Of a stretch of DNA of 64,000 bases, positions 54,465 through 64,000 are shown piece after piece. The DNA lies in NCBI RefSeq assembly GCF_004011155.1, contig NZ_RJWG01000002.1, forward strand, positions 124,001 to 188,000, read 5' to 3'. The notes beneath the pieces are model-generated. The model was not told where the DNA came from. It made no database searches and was given only the letters and a program-made list of their open reading frames with translations. How positions within the stretch are numbered: position 1 is the first letter of the stretch; each line of letters starts with the position of its first letter. This DNA is from Clostridium prolinivorans. GTDB lineage: Bacteria > Bacillota > Clostridia > Clostridiales > Clostridiaceae. A program made the translations under genes and the position numbers.

Positions 54465-57400
54465 ATGGAAAATAATATAAAGTCTTTATTTAAAAGAGTT
54501 TATACAAAAGAACTAGAAAAAGATAAAAATAAAACAGTATATGATTTATTTAACTGGAAAACTGTAGATGTATTTTTAAAAGACTATAAAACTTCTAAAG
54601 TTATCATTGATATGAAGGATTTAGAATTTCCTGAACATTATTCTCAAAATGCTTGTAATATTATAGCTTCTAAATATTTTAGACGTGCAGGAGTTCCAAA
54701 TAGTTTAGGCTATGAAAACAGTATGAGAATGGTTGCAGATAGATTAGTTAGTTTTTGGGCCAATGCTTTAGTTGATGAAGGCATAATAGAAACACAAGAA
54801 GAAAAAAATATTTTTTATGATGAAATGGTATATGGATTATTAAACCAAATGTATGCTCCAAATTCTCCTCAGTGGTTTAATACAGGTCTTGCACATTCTT
54901 ATGGAATAAAAGGTAAAAAACAAGGTAATTATTATTATAATGAATCTTTAAACAAAGTAGTAGAATCTGAGGATAATTATACAAGAACTCAAGCTTCTGC
55001 CTGCTTTATATTATCTATAGAAGATAAACTCTTAGGTCCTCATTCAATATCTGAGCAATTTGTTACAGAAACAAAACTTTTTAAAGGTGGTTCAGGTACA
55101 GGAACAAATTTTTCTTCTCTTAGAGCTAAAGGTGAAAGACTTTCTGGAGGTGGAGTATCTTCAGGACTTATGAGCTTTTTAAAAGGTTTAGATAGAAATG
55201 CAGGAGCTATAAAATCAGGTGGAACTACTAGACGTGCAGCTAAAATGGTTTGTCTTAATGTTGATCACCCTGAAATTATGGATTTTATAACTTGGAAAGC
55301 TAAAGAAGAAGCAAAAGTAAGAGCTCTTGGTAAAATGGGATATGATACAGATATAGATGGTGAAGCTTATGAAACAGTTTCTGGGCAAAACAGCAATAAT
55401 TCTGTAAGATTTTCTGATGATTTTATGAAAAAAGTAAAAAATCTAGATAATAACGAAGATGAAGTAATAGAGCTAAAAGGAAGAGTTGATGAAAAAGTAA
55501 ACACTACAATAAAGGTTAAAGATATTTGGGATGCATTTAATGATTCAGCATGGCAATGTGCAGATCCAGCTCCGCAATTTGATGATACTTTTAATGCATG
55601 GCATACTTGTCCAGCAGGAGAAGATGGAATATATAACGCCCCATACAATAGAATTAATTCTACAAATCCTTGCGGAGAATATGCTTTTTTAGATGATTCA
55701 TCCTGTAATTTAGCTTCTATAAACATATTTAAATTTTACAATCATTCTACTAAGAGTTTTGATTTAGAGGGATACATACATTTAATAGGACTTGTACAGC
55801 TTGTCTTGGAAGCATCTATACATTGGGGCCAATATCCAACAGAAGATATTGCAAGAAAAACTTATATGTTTAGAACTACAGGCCTTGGTATTTCAAATAT
55901 AGCTTCACTTTTTATGGTTATGGGATTTCCGTATGATTCAGAAGAAAGCAGAGCTCTAGCTTCTTCACTAATAGGTATAATGACAGGATATTCATACTAT
56001 GTATCTTCACTTATGGCTCAAAAGGTTGGAACTTTTAAAAAATATGAAATTAATAAAGAGTATATGCAAAGAGTCATTAGAAATCATGCTCGAGCTGCTG
56101 GTGCATTAGATACTCCTTATGAAGGCTTAAATTATGAGCCTCTTAAAGTAAATCATGAACTTTTAAAAAAGCTTAAATTAGGTTATATAAGTAATTCTTT
56201 AAAAAAAGTATGGAAAGACTCTTTAGAATATGGAGAAAAATATGGATATAGAAATGCTCAAGTTACTGTTATAGCTCCTACAGGAACTATATCTTTTGCT
56301 ATGGATTGCATAGCTACATCTATAGAGCCATTTTTTAGCCACATAGTTTATAAAAAACTTGTAGGTGGAGGCTATATGACAATAGTTAATCCTGTTATAG
56401 AAATGTCTCTTGAAAATTTAGGATATACTAAAGAGCAAATTAAAGATATATTAAATTATGTTCTTAGAAAAGAAACTGTTTTAGAAAATGGATATGAATA
56501 TGAAAAAATAGCAGATGGTAAAATAGAAGGTGCACCTCATCTTAAAGAAGAACATCTCCCTATATTTGACACTGCAAATAAATGTGGAAGCGGAGATAGA
56601 TATATTGATCCGATGGGACACGTTTATATGGTAGCTGCTATAACTCCTTTAATATCAGGAGCTGTTTCTAAAACAGTAAATTTACCTAAAAATGCTTCTG
56701 TAGATGACTTTAAAAATGTTATTTTAACTTCTTGGGAGCTTGGAATAAAAGGCATAACTTTATATAGAGATTCATCAAAAGCTGCTCAGCCTTTAAATAC
56801 CAATTTAACATCTGAATCAGGAGAAGTTAATCTAGAAAATTTAACTTATGATAAATTACTAGAAAAAGCAAAAGAACTTCAATCTCAAAGACATTATTCC
56901 AAACGAGATAAACCAGTAGGCATAAGATATGGCACTACTCATCCTGCACAAATAGAAGATGTTAAAATATATACTACAGTAAATAGAAGAGAAAATGGAG
57001 AAATATCTGAAATTTATATTACAACAGATAGAGAAGGAACTATAATTACAGGTCTTTTAAACTCTCTTTCTAAATCTATCTCAGTAATGCTTCAGTATCA
57101 TGTACCTCCAAAAGATATTTCAAGAATGCTTAGAGGACAAAAATATGAGCCATATGGTTTTGTTCAAAAACATCCATATATTAAATATGTAAGTTCTATA
57201 TCTGATTTAATAAGTAAAATAATAGACATAGAACTTGGAGATTTTTCAAGATGTCAAGTAAAACCTGAAGATTATGTAAGCAGTACTGCAGAAAAAATAC
57301 CTTTTAATCAACATCCAATAAATAATATTAATAATGAAATAGTTTTTACAAAATCAATTAATTCAAATTATAAAGAAAGTGGGGAGAAACTTTACGGAGA

Positions 57401-57491
57401 AACCTGCCCTGCTTGTTCAGGAAATAGAATGATTATAAATGGTACATGTAAGGTTTGTCTTGACTGTGGTTCTACAACTGGATGCAGCTAA
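54465..57491 (+). CDS. nrdJ: vitamin B12-dependent ribonucleotide reductase (class II)
   Basis: A 1008-residue adenosylcobalamin-dependent reductase that makes deoxynucleotides with or without oxygen. Family motifs: GGSGTGTNFSSLRAKGERLS, then GGTTRRAAKMVCLNVDHPE; the active-site region NPCGEYAFLDDSSCNLASIN (near 400); and PTGTISFAMDC. The C-terminal Cys-rich tail (CPACSGNRMI, CKVCLDCG, GCS) carries the redox cysteines. ATG at 54465 after TGGAGG. Expected to be repressed by NrdR. Confidence 0.94.
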   Translation: MENNIKSLFKRVYTKELEKDKNKTVYDLFNWKTVDVFLKDYKTSKVIIDMKDLEFPEHYSQNACNIIASKYFRRAGVPNSLGYENSMRMVADRLVSFWANALVDEGIIETQEEKNIFYDEMVYGLLNQMYAPNSPQWFNTGLAHSYGIKGKKQGNYYYNESLNKVVESEDNYTRTQASACFILSIEDKLLGPHSISEQFVTETKLFKGGSGTGTNFSSLRAKGERLSGGGVSSGLMSFLKGLDRNAGAIKSGGTTRRAAKMVCLNVDHPEIMDFITWKAKEEAKVRALGKMGYDTDIDGEAYETVSGQNSNNSVRFSDDFMKKVKNLDNNEDEVIELKGRVDEKVNTTIKVKDIWDAFNDSAWQCADPAPQFDDTFNAWHTCPAGEDGIYNAPYNRINSTNPCGEYAFLDDSSCNLASINIFKFYNHSTKSFDLEGYIHLIGLVQLVLEASIHWGQYPTEDIARKTYMFRTTGLGISNIASLFMVMGFPYDSEESRALASSLIGIMTGYSYYVSSLMAQKVGTFKKYEINKEYMQRVIRNHARAAGALDTPYEGLNYEPLKVNHELLKKLKLGYISNSLKKVWKDSLEYGEKYGYRNAQVTVIAPTGTISFAMDCIATSIEPFFSHIVYKKLVGGGYMTIVNPVIEMSLENLGYTKEQIKDILNYVLRKETVLENGYEYEKIADGKIEGAPHLKEEHLPIFDTANKCGSGDRYIDPMGHVYMVAAITPLISGAVSKTVNLPKNASVDDFKNVILTSWELGIKGITLYRDSSKAAQPLNTNLTSESGEVNLENLTYDKLLEKAKELQSQRHYSKRDKPVGIRYGTTHPAQIEDVKIYTTVNRRENGEISEIYITTDREGTIITGLLNSLSKSISVMLQYHVPPKDISRMLRGQKYEPYGFVQKHPYIKYVSSISDLISKIIDIELGDFSRCQVKPEDYVSSTAEKIPFNQHPINNINNEIVFTKSINSNYKESGEKLYGETCPACSGNRMIINGTCKVCLDCGSTTGCS

Positions 57492-57552
57492 AAATATTTA
57501 TATATTATTGATTAGAGTTAATATATTTGTATAAAATGTAAATAGGGACTAT

Positions 57553-57595
57553 AAAAAAATAGGATGCGTTGTGGCAACAGGCATCCTATTTTTTT
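57553..57595. terminator. bidirectional terminator after nrdJ
   Basis: AAAAAAATAGGATGC (57553-57567) with GCATCCTATTTTTTT (57581-57595), plus an inner GTTG/CAAC stem. Overlaps the stop region of the next, opposing gene. Confidence 0.93.
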
Positions 57596-57980
57596 AATTT
57601 TTTTTATTTTTAACTCTATTAGGTTTAGCTTTTGGCTTTATTATAACATCTTTTTTCTTATCTTTTTTACCGTAACCAGTATATGTAGAAGAAGTAGATG
57701 ATTTTGTTTTTTTGCTCATCCATCCATTTAAATCCATAAACCAAAGGAATAAAATTATAAATATTCCTGATGGTATAAACTGCCAAAATGAATTATTGGG
57801 TAATTTTACTCCTAAACTTACAAGTATTCCTGGTAAAAAAAGTACCAATATGCCTAATACCAAAACAATCCATTTATTAATATTTATTTTATTTAATACA
57901 TAAACTTTCAAAATATTATATACAATTAAAATAATTACGGCAAAAACTATCATTAATAAAAGCTGTTTTACGATTTCCAT
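57594..57980 (-). CDS. small membrane protein with basic tail
   Basis: A 128-residue protein with three hydrophobic helices (about 5-27, 36-58 and 66-83) and a Lys-rich cytoplasmic tail (SKKTKSSTSSTYTGYGKKDK..). ATG at 57980 after AGGGGGG. I recognise no family; conserved hypothetical membrane protein. Confidence 0.7.
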   Translation of the reverse strand: MEIVKQLLLMIVFAVIILIVYNILKVYVLNKININKWIVLVLGILVLFLPGILVSLGVKLPNNSFWQFIPSGIFIILFLWFMDLNGWMSKKTKSSTSSTYTGYGKKDKKKDVIIKPKAKPNRVKNKKN

Positions 57981-58230
57981 TTTATCCCCCCTTTTTTTAA
58001 TATTATATACTTAATATTATGATATATTTTTAAAAATATATCAAGACAAAATAAAATAATGAAATTATTCGTTATAAAATTGTCAACTTTATATTTTGCT
58101 GATATAATATTCTATATAATTTACTTTGATAAATTGCAATTTAAATATATAGAATTTTAATATTTGAAAAAAACTAAAAAATCAAAATAATATTTATTTT
58201 AAAATAAAAACTATAGAATGGAGGTATATT

Positions 58231-58698
58231 ATGGAAGGACCATGTAAATATCAATTAGATGATTTAGATCTTCAAATACTAAGTATATTATTTAATGACT
58301 CACGAACTCCTTTCCTTGAAATTGCGAGACAATGTCATGTAAGTGGCGGGACAATACATGTAAGAACAAAAAAAATGGAAGAAATGGGCATAATAAAAGG
58401 TACTAAACTTCTTATAGATACATCCAAGTTGGGCTATGATATTTGTGCTTTTGTAGGTATAAAACTTGTTAATTGCTCTTCTTGTGAATATGTTTCAGAA
58501 GAATTAAAAAAAATAAATGAAATAATAGAAATTCATTGCATTACAGGTGATTTTTCAATTTTATTTAAGATTATATGCAAAGATATTTCTCATTTACATG
58601 AATTATTAACAAATAAAATTCAAACTATTAAAGGCATTCAAAGTACCAGTATTTTTATTTCTCTTGATCAAATTGTAGATAGAAATATAAATATTTAA
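58231..58698 (+). CDS. Lrp/AsnC-family regulator
   Basis: A 155-residue transcription regulator. The helix-turn-helix is ILFNDSRTPFLEIARQCHVS and GGTIHVRTKKMEEMGII (residues 17-57). The ligand-binding domain (RAM) follows from about 70: YDICAFVGIKLVNC...IHCITGDFSILFKI. ATG at 58231 after TGGAGG. It may respond to an amino acid; the targets are unknown. A terminator follows. Confidence 0.9.
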   Translation: MEGPCKYQLDDLDLQILSILFNDSRTPFLEIARQCHVSGGTIHVRTKKMEEMGIIKGTKLLIDTSKLGYDICAFVGIKLVNCSSCEYVSEELKKINEIIEIHCITGDFSILFKIICKDISHLHELLTNKIQTIKGIQSTSIFISLDQIVDRNINI

Positions 58699-58766
58699 AT
58701 ATTATATAAACATAAAATTTAATTAAAATATATAAAATTTAAAAATTAAATTTATAATAATATTTT

Positions 58767-58795
58767 TAAAATCTATAGTTTATACCTATAGATTT
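58767..58795 (+). terminator. terminator after the Lrp-family gene
   Basis: AAAATCTATAG (58767-58777) with CTATAGATTTT (58785-58795), a 7-base loop, then T/A-rich sequence. Confidence 0.75.
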
Positions 58796-58885
58796 TTATC
58801 TTTATAAAAAATTTATTTTAGTTATATTTTTAAAAAATATGCAGATACTATTTTTGTATAAATCAATTTAAAGGAGATGTATAAT

Positions 58886-59101
58886 ATGAAATTCTTAGAT
58901 ACATTATCACTTTTATTAGTTATAATAGGTGCAGTTAATTGGGGACTTATAGGATTTTTTGACTTTAATTTAGTATCTGCATTATTTGGAGAAATGACAA
59001 CTTTTTCAAGAATTATATATGCTTTGGTTGGTATTGCTGGAATTTATTCTCTGTCTTTTTTAGGAAAAGACAGATATCAAGATAAAAATGAAGAAATATA
59101 A
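58886..59101 (+). CDS. DUF378 small membrane protein
   Basis: A 71-residue two-helix membrane protein of the DUF378 family: MKFLDTLSLLLVIIGAVNWG, LIGFFDFNLV and IIYALVGIAGIYSLSF. Start ATG at 58886 after AAAGGAGATG; the ATG at 58877 lies in that site. Function unknown. Confidence 0.88.
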   Translation: MKFLDTLSLLLVIIGAVNWGLIGFFDFNLVSALFGEMTTFSRIIYALVGIAGIYSLSFLGKDRYQDKNEEI

Positions 59102-59127
59102 TAATTTTTATTCTTTAAATTTATATT

Positions 59128-59169
59128 AAAAAATAATGCTGAAAGAAATAACTTTCAGCATTATTTTTT
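59128..59169. terminator. bidirectional terminator after the DUF378 gene
   Basis: A perfect 18-bp stem AAAAAATAATGCTGAAAG (59128-59145) with its complement (59152-59169), loop of six. Overlaps the stop codon of the opposing gene. Confidence 0.92.
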
Positions 59170-59683
59170 AATATAAATTATATATTTGTTTTTGAGTTTT
59201 ATCTTTTTTCTTATAATTTTCAGTTAATATATTTATATACTCTATTTCCTCAGTTTCATTTGATGCAATATTATTTTCTAAAGCTACAGCTTTATTGTAA
59301 TAAAGCTGTGAATAGCTTATTATAATATATTTTTTTATTGTATATAATTGTTTTACTGCTCCATCTCCTTTTTTCCATTTAAAAGAATCATAGAGTTTTT
59401 CTAATTTTATTGAACTTTTTTTATATTTTTCTATTATTTGTCTTTTACTTAGTTCATTAGCATTATATCTTTTATCATCAGCATCTATAGTATTTATTAT
59501 TTCATTAAATTCTTTATCTATTTTACTTTCGTAAATTTTATATTTTTTATAATTTAACTTATTATTTCCAAAATATAGGCAAGATAATAAAATAGCTAAC
59601 ACTATAATTAATATTAATATAATACTCCAGCCTAAACTATTTTTTTGTCTAATATTTCTAGCTTTATAAATATATTTTCCCAA
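59168..59683 (-). CDS. single-pass membrane protein with extracytoplasmic helical domain
   Basis: A 171-residue protein: a basic N-terminus, one hydrophobic helix (LGWSIILILIIVLAILLSCL, about 17-37) and a charged helical outside domain with many Tyr and Lys. TTG at 59683 follows AGGAAGTGAA by about 7 bp. No family recognised. Immediately downstream of the PEPCK/HPrK-fold gene, 80 bp away, perhaps co-transcribed. Confidence 0.7.
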   Translation of the reverse strand: MGKYIYKARNIRQKNSLGWSIILILIIVLAILLSCLYFGNNKLNYKKYKIYESKIDKEFNEIINTIDADDKRYNANELSKRQIIEKYKKSSIKLEKLYDSFKWKKGDGAVKQLYTIKKYIIISYSQLYYNKAVALENNIASNETEEIEYINILTENYKKKDKTQKQIYNLY

Positions 59684-59763
59684 ATAAGTTCACTTCCTAG
59701 AACTTTTTATAAAAACCTTATATTTATATATTTATAAAGCGATATTATATAAATAGAACTATT

Positions 59764-61518
59764 TTATAAAGATTTAATAATATCAAAAAGTTTTATAGCT
59801 GCATTTTTAGGACCTTCTTTTTCCTTTCCAGGAATTCCTAAACAAGTCTTAATTTGACCTACTTTAACCCCTCTTTCAAACATATTATTAAAATATAAAT
59901 TTAAAAGTTTGTCAGTTTCTTCCTGTTTTTGATGTGGTCCAAACGGGTTAGCAAAATATGATTCTACAAGTCCAGTTTCTGATGTTGTTCCTTTTGCCAT
60001 TCTTGCTCCAGATCTAAATACTTTAATAGCTTCTTCAGGACTATTGAAATATTCTATTTCAGATTCTCCTTCTTTTACATCTTCATAATTATTAGCATAT
60101 AAGAATAAATCTACTGGATAACCTTTTATTATCTCTTTATAAGTTGCAACAGGCATAACAAGCCTTGCATTAATTTTATCTGGGTTCATAAATATACTTC
60201 TATCAATTTCTTTAAAAGCGTATCCTTGATCTAAATCATCTAATCTTACAAAAGCTCCAATTTCTGTTCCATAAGCTAACGGTTTGCCATTTTCATTTAA
60301 TTTAAGAGTACCCATATCATCAAATACTATAGTCATATCACTTATATAATCTTCACTTAAGGCTCTGAAAGCTTCAAGACTTTCTGATTTTCCTGCACCG
60401 CTGTCCCCCATTATAATTACATTTGCAGATTTTCCATTCTTCATTACTATATTAACCATAGCTCCATGAATTGGAAGATTTCCTTTTTTTATCATAAGAA
60501 CATTATGAAGAGTTAGTATCATTTTTTTCATATATCCAAAATAGTCTATTTCGTCTCCATGACTAACATAACCAAGCATTATATTATTTTTATTATCATC
60601 ATAAAAAACAGTTTTAACTTTAGTGTCGTTATCTCTGGCTCCAAATACATAAATTATATCAGGTTTAGCTCCCATATATTCTTCTTCTTTAGCCATTTCG
60701 AATAAATTACATAATGTAATTCCATGAGACATAAAGTCTCTATGAAAATATATATATGCAAGAAATTTTCCTACCTTTGCTGGATAGCAAAAGAAATGAT
60801 CATTATTTACATCAGCATTTTCTAATGGATTTTTATAAACTTCTTCAAAGTAACCTTTTCTTGTATTTTTTTTAGGATAAGTTATAAATGGTGTATTTAA
60901 TAACATTGAAGTTATAAATGGAATATTTTTTAACATTTCATATTCTTTAGGAATATCCCAATTATTTTTCTTTACTACAATGCTAGCATTACCACCTGCT
61001 GAAAGCTGCCTATAAACAGTTGGTTTATATTCTAAAACATGTTCTTCTATTCTTCTATAAGTATTTAAAACAAGCTTTGAAAAATTCTTATTAGCCTCAA
61101 CAAAGCTTACACTCTCATAACCTTCTCCTTCATTTACTTTACTACTATGTAGTATTGTATATCTTTCAAGTTTTCTCCAATATTTATATAAATCTTCTAT
61201 TAAATCTATAAAATTTTCTTTTTTCATTAATATTTTTTCGTATTTATTATTTAGTTTTATAACTTCTGTAGTTTTTTCAATAGTTAAAAGCTTAAATAAA
61301 CTTATTAAATTTTCTGTAATTTCATCAATAGTTGAATTTGGAAAACTATCATTAATATATTTATATATATTAGTTTTCCTTTTTTGAATTTTTTCTAAAT
61401 ATGAATATACTACTCTTTTAAATCCATAACTTTCTAAAAGTTTTTCCATGGTTTCACAGTATTTCACTGTAAAATTTATCATTACTTTATCATTGCTTAG
61501 CGAAAACTCTTTTTCCAT
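59764..61518 (-). CDS. PEPCK/HPr-kinase-superfamily protein
   Basis: A 584-residue cytoplasmic protein. The P-loop IIMGDSGAGKSESLEAFRAL is at about 370-390, closer to HPr kinase (GDSGVGKSE) than to ATP-type PEPCK (GLSGTGKTT). TIVFDDMGTL supplies the second acidic site and GTEIGAFVRLDDLDQGYAF follows. The first 180 residues are helical and unlike either family. It is usually named phosphoenolpyruvate carboxykinase in such genomes, but key PEPCK substrate-side motifs are not evident to me. ATG at 61518 after TGGAGG. Activity uncertain. Confidence 0.65.
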   Translation of the reverse strand: MEKEFSLSNDKVMINFTVKYCETMEKLLESYGFKRVVYSYLEKIQKRKTNIYKYINDSFPNSTIDEITENLISLFKLLTIEKTTEVIKLNNKYEKILMKKENFIDLIEDLYKYWRKLERYTILHSSKVNEGEGYESVSFVEANKNFSKLVLNTYRRIEEHVLEYKPTVYRQLSAGGNASIVVKKNNWDIPKEYEMLKNIPFITSMLLNTPFITYPKKNTRKGYFEEVYKNPLENADVNNDHFFCYPAKVGKFLAYIYFHRDFMSHGITLCNLFEMAKEEEYMGAKPDIIYVFGARDNDTKVKTVFYDDNKNNIMLGYVSHGDEIDYFGYMKKMILTLHNVLMIKKGNLPIHGAMVNIVMKNGKSANVIIMGDSGAGKSESLEAFRALSEDYISDMTIVFDDMGTLKLNENGKPLAYGTEIGAFVRLDDLDQGYAFKEIDRSIFMNPDKINARLVMPVATYKEIIKGYPVDLFLYANNYEDVKEGESEIEYFNSPEEAIKVFRSGARMAKGTTSETGLVESYFANPFGPHQKQEETDKLLNLYFNNMFERGVKVGQIKTCLGIPGKEKEGPKNAAIKLFDIIKSL

Positions 61519-61671
61519 ATTAATCCTCCATCATGAATAATTTAATCCGAAAACATTCATTTTAATATCTTCATATATTACTTTATCATAAATTTTGATA
61601 TTTTGAAACAAAAATAATTTCATTTTTACAATAATTTTAAATTTTTATCTATAATTATTATAATATATACA

Positions 61672-61695
61672 CTATGAAAACTAAATATAGTCTAG
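61672..61695 (+). repeat. R2 left-end fragment beside R1 copy
   Basis: ATGAAAACTAAATATAGTCT matches the start of R2 elements (compare 30585 and 43870 reversed). It is followed within 70 bp by R1, as at 10079. Confidence 0.55.
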
Positions 61696-61760
61696 TTATG
61701 TATCACACATCATAACAAGTATTATAATTATCAATTTTAATATAAATACTTTTTTGAAAT

Positions 61761-61897
61761 AATAATATGATTAAAGCACAATAAGCTGTAAATAAATTTT
61801 CATTACACAATGAGTAAGTATATTTATTATTGATTTACTTCAAAATATAGTAATCAATTCTAAAAAAATAGTTTTTATGAGATAATCATAATATTAT
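61761..61897 (-). repeat. dispersed repeat R1, subfamily b, reverse
   Basis: The reverse complement runs ATTATGATTATCTCATAAAA to TTGTGCTTTAATCATATTAT. The middle (GTAAATCAATAATAAATAT) matches the copy at 10121. With the R2 fragment and the terminator it accounts for the gene-free 61519-62004. Confidence 0.78.
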
Positions 61898-61900
61898 AAA

Positions 61901-61942
61901 AAAAAAGCTTCTCATAATTTATATATATTGAGAAGCTTTTTT
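61901..61942. terminator. terminator after tkt
   Basis: AAAAAAGCTTCTCA (61901-61914) with TGAGAAGCTTTTTT (61929-61942), followed by T/A runs on both sides. Confidence 0.9.
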
Positions 61943-62004
61943 ATAATATTATTTTTTTATTTTTATTTTTTATACTAGATTAGTTGTAAATATTTTAAAT
62001 ATAA

Positions 62005-63987
62005 TTATTTTAATAAATTTAAAGCTCTTTCTACTACATTTTCTACTGTAAATCCAAATTTTTCGAAAAGTAATTTAGCTGGTGCAGATTCTCCAAAATG
62101 ATCTAAAGAAATAATATCTCCATCTAATCCTACATATTTATGCCATCCAAATGAAGATAGAGCTTCAACTGCAAGTCTTTTTCTGCATGCCATTGGAAGT
62201 ACGCTTTCTTTATATTCTTTGCTTTGTTTATCAAATATTTCAAAACAAGGCATACTTACAACTCTTACATCTATACCTTTTTCTTCAAGTATCTTTGAAG
62301 CTTCATATATAAGTTCAACTTCAGAGCCTGTTGCCATAAGTATTATATCAGGTATTTCTTTCTTACTATTTTTTAATATATATGCTCCCTTTAATGCTTC
62401 TTTTGATGATTCTTCATATAAAGGTAAGTCCTGTCTTGTAAGCACTAATGCTGTTGGTCCATCTTCTCTAGTTATAGCTGAATACCAAGCTGCAGCTGTT
62501 TCTTTAGAATCTGCTGGTCTAAATACATGGAAATTTGGAATACTTCTTAATGCAGCTAATTGTTCAATAGGCTGATGAGTTGGTCCATCTTCTCCTACAC
62601 CTATACTATCATGAGTAAGTACATAAGTTACAGGAAGCTTCATAATAGCAGATAATCTCATTGCTGCTTTCATATAATCAGAAAATACAAAGAAAGTTGC
62701 TACAAAATCCTTTAATCCTCCATGTATTGCTATACCATTTCCTATAGCAGCCATAGCAAATTCTCTTACACCAAAATGTAAGTTTGATCCACTTCTATTT
62801 TCTGCTGAAAAATCTCCTCTGTCTTTCATATATGTTTTATTTGATGGAGCTAAATCAGCAGAACCTCCTATAAGATTTGGAACTACTTTAGCTAATCTAT
62901 TTATTATTTCTCCTGATGAAACTCTTGTAGCCATTTTTTTATCAAATTTCCAAAAGTCTTCATATTCTAATAAATTTACAGGAAGTTTTCCAGAATACCA
63001 TAATTCATATTCTTGAGCTAATTCAGGATACTCTTTTTTATAGGATTCATAAAGATTATTCCATTCTTCTTCTTTCTTAATTCCTTCTTCTATTAAAGTT
63101 TTTATATGTTCTTTAACTTCTTTTGGAACATAAAAATCATCTTCATAATCCCATTTTAAAAATTCTTTTGTCTTTTTTACGTTTTCAAGTCCTAAAGGTT
63201 CTCCATGAACAGCAGCAGTACCTTGTTTTGGTGAACCATAACCTATTTGAGTTTTAATTATTATTAAACTTGGCTTAGTTTTCTCTTTTTTAGCTTCATC
63301 TATAGCTTTACTGATAGCGTCTACATTATTTCCATCTTCAACAGTTAAAACCTGCCAATTATATGCTCTATATCTAGCAGCTACATCTTCCCTAAAAGCT
63401 ATATCTGTGTTTCCTTCTATAGATATATTATTTGAGTCATATAAAACTATAAGTTTATCTAATGCTAAAGTACCAGCAAGTGATGCTGCTTCAGAAGTTA
63501 CACCTTCCATCATGTCGCCATCACCAGATAAAACATATGTATAATGATCTACTATATTAAATCCTTTTCTATTAAATTTGTTTGCTAAATAACTTTCTGC
63601 TAAAGCCATTCCTACTGCAGTTGCAAATCCTTGTCCAAGTGGTCCTGTTGTAGTTTCTACACCTATTGTATGGCCATATTCTGGATGACCTGGTGTCTTG
63701 CTACCAAGTTGTCTAAATTGCATTAAATCTTCTCTAGTAAGTCCATATTCAAATAAATGAAGAAGAGAATATAAAAGCATAGAACCATGCCCTGCTGATA
63801 ATATAAATCTGTCTCTATCTTTCCAATTTGGATTTTTAGGATTATGCTTCATATGTTTTGACCAAAGTGTATAAGCCATAGGTGCTGCACCAAGAGGAAG
63901 CCCTGGATGCCCTGAATTTGCCTTTTGTACTCCTTCAGCTGATAATACCCTAATGGTATTAATAGCTAAATTATCAATATTATTCAT
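62005..63987 (-). CDS. tkt: transketolase
   Basis: A 660-residue thiamine-diphosphate enzyme of the pentose phosphate pathway. [15 protein letters not shown] opens the family pattern, the ThDP motif is [19 protein letters not shown] with [10 protein letters not shown], and the second domain has [14 protein letters not shown] and [20 protein letters not shown]. Full length. ATG at 63987, preceded by GGAGTAG at the window edge. Terminator follows. Confidence 0.95.
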   Translation of the reverse strand: MNNIDNLAINTIRVLSAEGVQKANSGHPGLPLGAAPMAYTLWSKHMKHNPKNPNWKDRDRFILSAGHGSMLLYSLLHLFEYGLTREDLMQFRQLGSKTPGHPEYGHTIGVETTTGPLGQGFATAVGMALAESYLANKFNRKGFNIVDHYTYVLSGDGDMMEGVTSEAASLAGTLALDKLIVLYDSNNISIEGNTDIAFREDVAARYRAYNWQVLTVEDGNNVDAISKAIDEAKKEKTKPSLIIIKTQIGYGSPKQGTAAVHGEPLGLENVKKTKEFLKWDYEDDFYVPKEVKEHIKTLIEEGIKKEEEWNNLYESYKKEYPELAQEYELWYSGKLPVNLLEYEDFWKFDKKMATRVSSGEIINRLAKVVPNLIGGSADLAPSNKTYMKDRGDFSAENRSGSNLHFGVREFAMAAIGNGIAIHGGLKDFVATFFVFSDYMKAAMRLSAIMKLPVTYVLTHDSIGVGEDGPTHQPIEQLAALRSIPNFHVFRPADSKETAAAWYSAITREDGPTALVLTRQDLPLYEESSKEALKGAYILKNSKKEIPDIILMATGSEVELIYEASKILEEKGIDVRVVSMPCFEIFDKQSKEYKESVLPMACRKRLAVEALSSFGWHKYVGLDGDIISLDHFGESAPAKLLFEKFGFTVENVVERALNLLK

Positions 63988-64000
63988 TTATATCTACTCC

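Noticed and set aside
62219-62575. 118-codon plus-strand frame inside tkt
   Set aside because: Antisense shadow of transketolase, without a ribosome binding site.

Overview
The window is a gene-dense, very AT-rich chromosomal stretch whose content fits a spore-former-type Firmicute, most likely Clostridium sensu lato. Supporting evidence: strong AGGAGG-type ribosome binding sites, frequent TTG/GTG starts, class III fructose-1,6-bisphosphatase, B12-dependent ribonucleotide reductase, the MurT/GatD lipid II amidation pair, YaaR, YhaN/YhaO and a yybP-ykoY manganese riboswitch. I cannot name the species. No rRNA, tRNA, CRISPR array, prophage or complete insertion sequence was found.

Layout. 1-7858: a cut-off membrane transglutaminase-like gene, the yhaN-yhaO DNA-end-processing pair, gltX with a hairpin leader, and ldcA. 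7992-15110: a HAD phosphatase, pepD, a DUF1836 gene, plsC, a ComEC-like lipoprotein, a beta-lactamase-fold protein lacking its catalytic serine, and phosphofructokinase. 15425-21084: a short FUSC transporter, manA, murT-gatD, a YtxH-like small protein, rnhA and a YkvA/DUF1232 gene. 21344-28890: an FtsH-type protease facing a rhomboid protease, an HD-GYP protein, a zinc-type ABC transporter (ATPase plus permease), a Fur-family regulator and MntP. 28974-37300: an alpha-oxoamine synthase, an SDR, fbp, an ArsP-like permease of different base composition, and a CCA-adding-type enzyme. 37506-47143: an amidase, a VIT/VWA protein, a GNAT-like protein, two glycosyltransferases, a beta-repeat protein and an NfeD-SPFH pair. 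47516-63987: NAD synthetase, yaaR, a riboswitch-controlled P-type ATPase, fRMsr, nrdJ, an Lrp regulator, a PEPCK/HPr-kinase-fold protein and transketolase.

How it works together. Several genes concern metal balance: a zinc-type importer next to a Fur-type regulator, the MntP manganese exporter, and a P-type ATPase behind a manganese riboswitch. The rhomboid/FtsH pair may belong here too, since their relatives cooperate in B. subtilis. Central carbon metabolism is represented by pfk, fbp, tkt and manA, and envelope building by murT-gatD, ldcA, plsC and the glycosyltransferases. Most convergent gene pairs share one long palindromic bidirectional terminator, often overlapping a stop codon.

What stands out. 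(1) Two families of non-coding dispersed repeats sit between genes: R1, about 130 bp with five copies in two subfamilies and both orientations; and R2, about 135 bp with terminal inverted repeats ending in ATAGATATC and an internal palindrome, which has also expanded into two local arrays. (2) A 77-bp sequence is repeated at exactly the same place, abutting the -35 box, in front of the ArsP-like permease and the P-type ATPase. (3) murT can only start at an ATT codon. (4) A beta-lactamase-like protein has lost both serines of its active site. (5) nrdJ carries a textbook pair of NrdR boxes 31 bp apart. (6) gltX has a possible leader attenuator.
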